Assembly: GCA_025403435.1 (NCBI GenBank)
Contig: CM046348.1
Span: forward strand, 14,756,034 to 14,820,033
Length of the DNA stretch: 64,000 nucleotides
Origin: Artocarpus heterophyllus
Lineage: Eukaryota; Streptophyta; Magnoliopsida; Rosales; Moraceae
Direction of reading: 5' to 3'
In this document: positions 58,920 to 64,000 of the stretch, piece after piece
Position numbering within the stretch: position 1 is the first letter of the stretch
Layout of the letters: every line of letters begins with the position of its first letter
Program-made: the position numbers and the translations under genes
Notes under the pieces: model-generated
Told to the model about the DNA's origin: nothing
Databases searched by the model: none
The model's input: only the letters and a program-made list of their open reading frames with translations

Positions 58920-59760
58920 CTGTTGATGGCTGGAAAAGAAATACAATAATAATATGGTAATACTGTATTTCCAAGTATTTAAAAAATTTACTGGCAATAT
59001 ACCTGGTTATCACCAACATCGATGATGTCACCGGGGGCCATAGAAAATACAGTATTTAGAAAATATAGTATTAATATGTAAATACTGTATTTCTATGTAA
59101 ATATAAAAAGTAACCTACAACCTCATCAAGAAATACCATATTAACATGTTATTACTGTATTTTTAAATAATGAAAAAATTTATTAACATTAAATACTGTT
59201 TTTTTAAGTAAATACAAAAATTTACTAACAACATTGTCAGACTTGGAAAATACTATATTAACATCGTAATAATGTATTCCCATATAAATAATTTTTTTTA
59301 ACAAAAAACGTTGCCTAACATCACTGGCACAACGACATCGCCAATAGTCAGGAAATATTACATTAAAATGTAAATATTTTATTTTTCATATAAATACAAA
59401 AATCTACTGACAATCTCACCAGACCTGAGAAATATCGTATTAATAAGTACATAATGTATTTCCATGTATATATAAAATTTACACATAATCAGTACTGGCT
59501 CCATCACCAACAGCCAAAAATATTATATGTATATGAAAATACAGTATTTTTGTACAAATATAAAAAATTTAACAACAACCTTACATATGGCTAGGAAATA
59601 TAGAATTTAAATGAGAATATTATATTTTTATGCAAATACAAAAATATATCGACATCGTCGTTCGCCATCACCAATACTTATGACAAATAAATAACATATT
59701 CAGCTGTAAATATTTCATTTTTTACATTAAAATATCAATATTTCCACAAAACTGAATTAT
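58920..59760. repeat. Degenerate ~95-bp tandem repeats
   Basis: Eight or so poorly conserved units carry AATACTGTATTT, then CATGTAAATA-like words, ATTTACTGACAAC and a TCACCAGAC-like word. Spacing is roughly 90-110 bp. The repeat directly precedes the GC-rich island at 59790-60300. Confidence 0.65.
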
Positions 59761-59789
59761 ATACCTAAAGAAAAAAAAAATACTTGATT

Positions 59790-60300
59790 ACTACAGCCAC
59801 ACACCGGCCGCGACCGCCCATACTTCGGTAACTATTGCCCACGCGCCCCCATTTAAAGGTCCTCCAATGACCCTACTAGGCTCCCATACACCATATGGAG
59901 CTGATCTTTGCAACACTGCTAGATACACGCTCGTCCAACACATGTCGACATCAGATCTAACACAATAGAATCGAGTCACTGCCGTGTCTCTCTCTTCCCC
60001 GTCTGTCACGTGTAGGTGATCACAGCCGTCTTCAATCATCTTAGAAGTCGACAGGAATAAAAAACTCAAGACATTATGACCTAACTCTGCCGTCGTTGAT
60101 GACGAAAACATCACGAACTTCATGATCACAATCTCCGTCGAAAGCTCACCCTTCGCTAGTCGAAGATACTCCTTAGGAGTTCATCGATTTTGAAGCTCAT
60201 TTTGCAAGTGGTGGCGCCATTTCCTTGGCTCGTCAGAGCTCGGTTGTGAGTGGTGGCCGTTGCTGGAGGAGATCTGATGAGAAAGGGGGTTGGGATGAGA
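59790..60300 (-). other. GC-rich island, possible captured gene fragment
   Basis: This ~500-bp segment is far richer in G+C than its flanks. The minus strand holds a 112-codon open frame (60129-59791) that starts MIMKFVMFSSSTTAEL, preceded by a CT-rich leader near 60300. I recognise no family. With degenerate repeats on one side, a gene piece carried by a transposon is plausible, but the ends of such an element were not found. Confidence 0.3.
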
Positions 60301-61002
60301 GAAAGAGAGTGGTAAAGAAAGAGAGAGCTTTTTTTTAAATGAGAGAGTTATGGGTATTTTAAGCTTTGATGTTTATAAAATACTGAATATGTTATTTTCT
60401 ACATATTTTTAAAACTACTGACATTATTTACTAACTGAATAGCAAAATCTGTTCTTTGAAATGCCCACAAAGAATAAAAGCTCTAATCTATCATGTTCAC
60501 TCAAAGTGAAATTATCTTATTTTTCTCACCAGGAGAAAACCAATCGCTAAGTCGACTCAGATTCAACACGGTGCGCTCTTCTCTAATCTTTTACAGTTTT
60601 GAATCACAGTAGTTTCTCGGAGTTGGAAAGCTTTGGAATGGAAAATAAATGAAAAAAATGAAAATGAAATAGTAATAAATTCTTTTTTTTTTGTGATTTT
60701 TAAAGCAATTTCATTCTTGGGTCCATGTTTGTTTCCAAAGAAAGAGAGTGCTCATTGATGTGTCGGGATCCAATTTTAATTTAATTTTTTTTTTCGATCG
60801 TCGTCCTCATTTCTGGGTTCTTCTTTGATTTTTTTCTCTGGTCAGAAAGAAAAAGAGCCAAGTAATACTATTGAAAAAAGTCTCCAATCAGAAAGAAACA
60901 TAACCAAACGCCCTTGTTTTAGGTCGATGTTTTGCTGAGTTTGTATATATGAAAGAGAAGAAAGAGAAGCTTTGTTTAGTCTGAGTTCTTTGAATGTGTC
61001 AT

Positions 61003-61766
61003 TTCACATCCTTTAAGGTATAACTTTAATTGCAGAATAAGAAATACATCCGAAAATTACATGTGGGTTGTAAAATTACGTCTTGGGACACAAAGCATTT
61101 TCCTATATATAAAAAATTAAAATAATAAAAAAAACTAGTTAGAGACGTCACCAGTGTTAACAATGACGGAGACAGAGGGCAGGAGGGGGCCAATGGCCCC
61201 TAGAGTTTTTTTTTTTTTTTTAATATGGTAGCTTTAATTTTAATATATTATGTATTTGCATAATTAAATTTTACCCCTTAAATTAATGTTTTCATGTGTC
61301 AATATGTCACGAATCAATTTAATAAGCAAAAACTATTGCATATATATATATATATATATACGTGTTAGTATAAGCTTGATTAAAAAAATTTGGCCCTCCT
61401 ACCAAATAAATCTTGCCTCTGTAAATACCATCACTAATAAGATGTTTGGAAGATTAAACTATAAACAGTGTAAATCTTTCACATGTTACAATAAAAAAAA
61501 TATAGTGTCAAGCTCTCACATGCTGCAGTTCTCAAACCCAAACCCATAGTTTAAACTAATCTCTCAAATGCCTTCAAACAAAAGGTGGGAACCTTAATGT
61601 GGGTTTTGACCTTTCACATCCTTTAAAGTATAACTTTGATTACAGAATAAGAAATACAGCTGGAAAATTACATGTAGCCGTAAAATTATGACTTGGAATA
61701 CATAGCGTTTTCTTATATAGAAAAAAAAAATAAAGAAGAAAAATGGTTAGAGACACTAACAGTATT
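61003..61766. repeat. Pair of ~155-bp direct repeats flanking a 450-bp segment
   Basis: 61003-61160 and 61612-61766 share CACATCCTTTAA, AGAATAAGAAATACA, GAAAATTACATGT, GTAAAATTA and GTTAGAGAC. Between them lies GGGGGCCAATGGCCCC with a following T run and a (TA)n run at about 61339-61361. The origin (duplication or repeat debris) is unclear. Confidence 0.7.
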
Positions 61767-62272
61767 AAGCATCATTACTAAATAAAAAGTGGGACTCATC
61801 TTCTATCTGTGGATCCTAGCAATGCTCAAAACATTATGCTTAAAGCTATGAGAGGAAGTCCAAGTAGAATCGAAGGAGAGAATCCACGGACTTGTTGATG
61901 GCTTCCTCGTCGGAAGCACCACCTCAAGGAAGCTTCACATCCTTTGAGAAGATCCCCACGAAACACGAGTTTTAATCACAAACCATCTTTTTCTCACCAT
62001 TAAGGAATGACAGCACATGTTAACAAGGGAGAATTTATTGTTTACGCTAAGGGTGTTCGTTAAGTTGGTTTCTTTGGTTTTGAGTTACTCGGGATCGGTT
62101 TTGAGAAAGGCAAATCAAGCACCGACCAGTTATGAAAGGAGATTTGGTTGGTTTATGACTAATATTGGTTGGTTTATGACCGTTAGTTTTAGGTAGAATA
62201 ACCAGCCAAAACAAAAGTAGTAAGTCAATATATGAATAACAAAAAACGTGATTGTTTTTTCTATTTCTTTTA

Positions 62273-62702
62273 CACTACAAGAAAAACTACATTTAACGAC
62301 ATATTATTTACAACATGTAGTTTTTGAATGTCGTTGAAAAATATGTACAACGACATCTTCAACAACGATGTCATTAACGACATTTGAAACAATAATTAAC
62401 AACATCTATATAAATGTCGTATTAAAGGTCTTCTTTTAACGACAATAGTTTAGTGTCGTTAAGGAGTGTCGTGGAATCTTTAAGGCTTTGACGACATATC
62501 CTACTTGTCGTTAAATAATTTAACGACACTAAACTATTGTCGTTAAAAGGAGACCTTTAATACGACATCTATATAGATGTCGTTAATTCAAATATTATTA
62601 ACGACATGTTTGTTGGAGATGTCGTTGTATGTACTTTTTAACGACATTTAAAAACTACATGTCGTAAATAATATGTCGTTAAATGTAATTTTTCCTGTAG
62701 TG
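62273..62702. mobile_element. CACTA-type MITE with near-complete foldback
   Basis: The 430-bp element starts CACTACAAGAAAAACTACAT and ends ATTTTTCCTGTAGTG, with the 3-bp target repeat TTA on both sides (62270-62272 and 62703-62705). Both halves are imperfect inverted copies, rich in AACGACAT/ATGTCGTT words: TAACGACA.TAGTTTAGTGTC on the left mirrors GACACTAAACTATTGTC on the right around a centre near 62485. It has no coding capacity. Such a hairpin is a natural source of small RNA (inference). Confidence 0.93.
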
Positions 62703-62705
62703 TTA

Positions 62706-63699
62706 GTCCAAATTTAGTGTATTAGAGTTCAGAGAAGTCTAAAACTCAACATTGTACAAGTTATGATATCAATATATTTGACTTATACATTATACAAATC
62801 ATAATTTCCGTATATCAATATATGAATATATGTATAAATATAAGGTAGATTAAGTGTTCGATTGGTAGGTTTTCCACTGAGGCAAAAAAACTCTTCTGAT
62901 AACTGACTGTCAAATTTATGTTGGCAGTTGGTTTCAGAGTAGCATGGCTGTCATTTTTTGGCTTAGAATTGATCTTTTCGTATTTTTTTTTTTAAGTCAG
63001 TTTTAGCTTTTTGGTTATTTTGAACCTCCCTAGTTAGCGAAGTCAATCGACAATAAAGTGGGAGTGGCGAAAAAATCTTATCCCCAAAACATGATGGGGC
63101 TGGGATGGGGAAGCATTTCTTGTCCCGCATCCGTCTCGATTTAGGCATGGTCTTGTTTTGCATTATATTATATTACATTGAATATTAACTTTTAAACATT
63201 ATTAGTTCTTTTTAGTTAAAAAAAAAAAAACTAACTACTACTTACTATTCGTTTACTTGAGAAACAAAAATTATTAATTGCAATTTAAATCGGCTAATGA
63301 TACTTCTTGATTTCCTATAAAAAAGTATTACATTACCCTTACCTAGATTAAAAACGAAGGAGAATTTACGTCTGTGTTTTGGTTATTTCATTTTGATGAG
63401 AATTTTTATGGTTCATTTGGTTTGCATATTTTTAGAATTTGGTTCGTGTTGTAATTGTTGCTTTAAATTTATAGTAATTTCCACTGTTTTAAGTTGTTAT
63501 GCTTTTATAGTACACATGTATATATTTTGGAGGATAGGAATAGGGACGGAAAATCATTTCCCGCATATGCCTATTTATCATCCCTAAATCTTAATTGTTT
63601 GATATGAACTGGTAATTGGCTGTTTTATTTAACTAGTAATTGTTTATTCTCTAGTTTAAAAAATGTGGGAGGCGTTAGGTGACATGTGACAAATGCGGC

Positions 63700-63749
<50 letters not shown>

Positions 63750-64000
63750 TGAGTGTTAAGACTTTTTGTCACTTTTATTGTTTTTCCTCATTAGCACCCA
63801 ATTAAAAAAATTGCTTAAGGGGACCACCGGTATGGGTTTTGTGCTATGAGATTTACCTTCTATTAGTGAATGGTGCCTTGTACACCACTCTCCAACAAAA
63901 TGATGTAATTACCCTGATCAATCCCTGCCTCTCTTGACCGGCTTTTACCTTATTCGATACCATCTAATATCTCGATCTACGCAGCTTGACATTTCCTCGT
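62706..64000. other. AT-rich intergenic DNA to the window end
   Basis: No gene is recognised. The segment 63050-63150 (GGGGCTGGGATGGGGAAGC) and the TTATCATCCCTAA near 63577 look like pieces of another hAT-type element, but no matching left end was found. Confidence 0.45.
63701..63746. repeat. (TA)n microsatellite
   Basis: About 22 consecutive TA units, the longest dinucleotide run in the window; others occur near 43764-43792, 50170-50203 and 61339-61361. Confidence 0.95.

Overview
This window looks like nuclear DNA of a flowering plant, most likely a eudicot. The reasons are its AT-rich, intron-bearing genes with plant-only families (a stomatal EPF peptide and class II plant O-methyltransferases), Ty1/copia, hAT, Mutator-like, CACTA and tRNA-derived SINE elements, and many A/T tracts and (TA)n repeats. 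There are no bacterial operons, no CRISPR arrays, and I recognised no rRNA or tRNA genes.

Layout. About 2.7-4.1 kb holds a broken O-methyltransferase (OMT) pseudogene on the minus strand. A decayed copia retrotransposon follows (4.5-12.1 kb); a non-autonomous hAT element with a perfect 8-bp target duplication sits inside its pol region. At 12.8-13.6 kb on the minus strand is a two-exon EPIDERMAL PATTERNING FACTOR 1-like secreted peptide gene. AT-rich intergenic DNA (13.6-23.3 kb) carries a 377-bp tandem duplication and two elements with long terminal inverted repeats, one a Mutator-like element with a 9-bp target duplication. A ten-exon ELMO-domain gene occupies 23.3-26.6 kb. Downstream are a ~100-110 bp minisatellite array, a 2.34-kb solo LTR with a 5-bp target duplication, and a 1.07-kb hAT element.

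The region 36.5-51.2 kb is a tandem cluster of OMT copies on the plus strand. Copy 1 (36511-38083) is intact, 360 aa. Copy 2 (exons 41301-41987 and 44180-44479) reads through but has a damaged N terminus and a 10-residue deletion in a conserved motif. Copy 3 (50646-51217) is a truncated pseudogene. Both complete copies start their single intron with GC instead of GT. Copies 2 and 3 also share their upstream flank, and the large minisatellite (46.7-49.8 kb) ends at the edge of that duplicated block. The remainder (51.2-64 kb) is transposon debris: a truncated LTR related to the solo LTR, a CACTA terminus and Tnp2-like transposase remnant, a SINE, a degenerate repeat next to a GC-rich island, and a foldback CACTA MITE.

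The functional genes are probably only three or four: the EPF1-like peptide (although two conserved cysteines are replaced), the ELMO protein, OMT copy 1, and possibly OMT copy 2. They do not form an obvious common pathway. I found no clearly undescribed system. The best leads are the cysteine-depleted EPF peptide, the GC-AG OMT introns with a decaying tandem copy, and the paired minisatellite-bearing repeats. All splice sites are read by eye from frame continuity and family similarity, not from transcripts.
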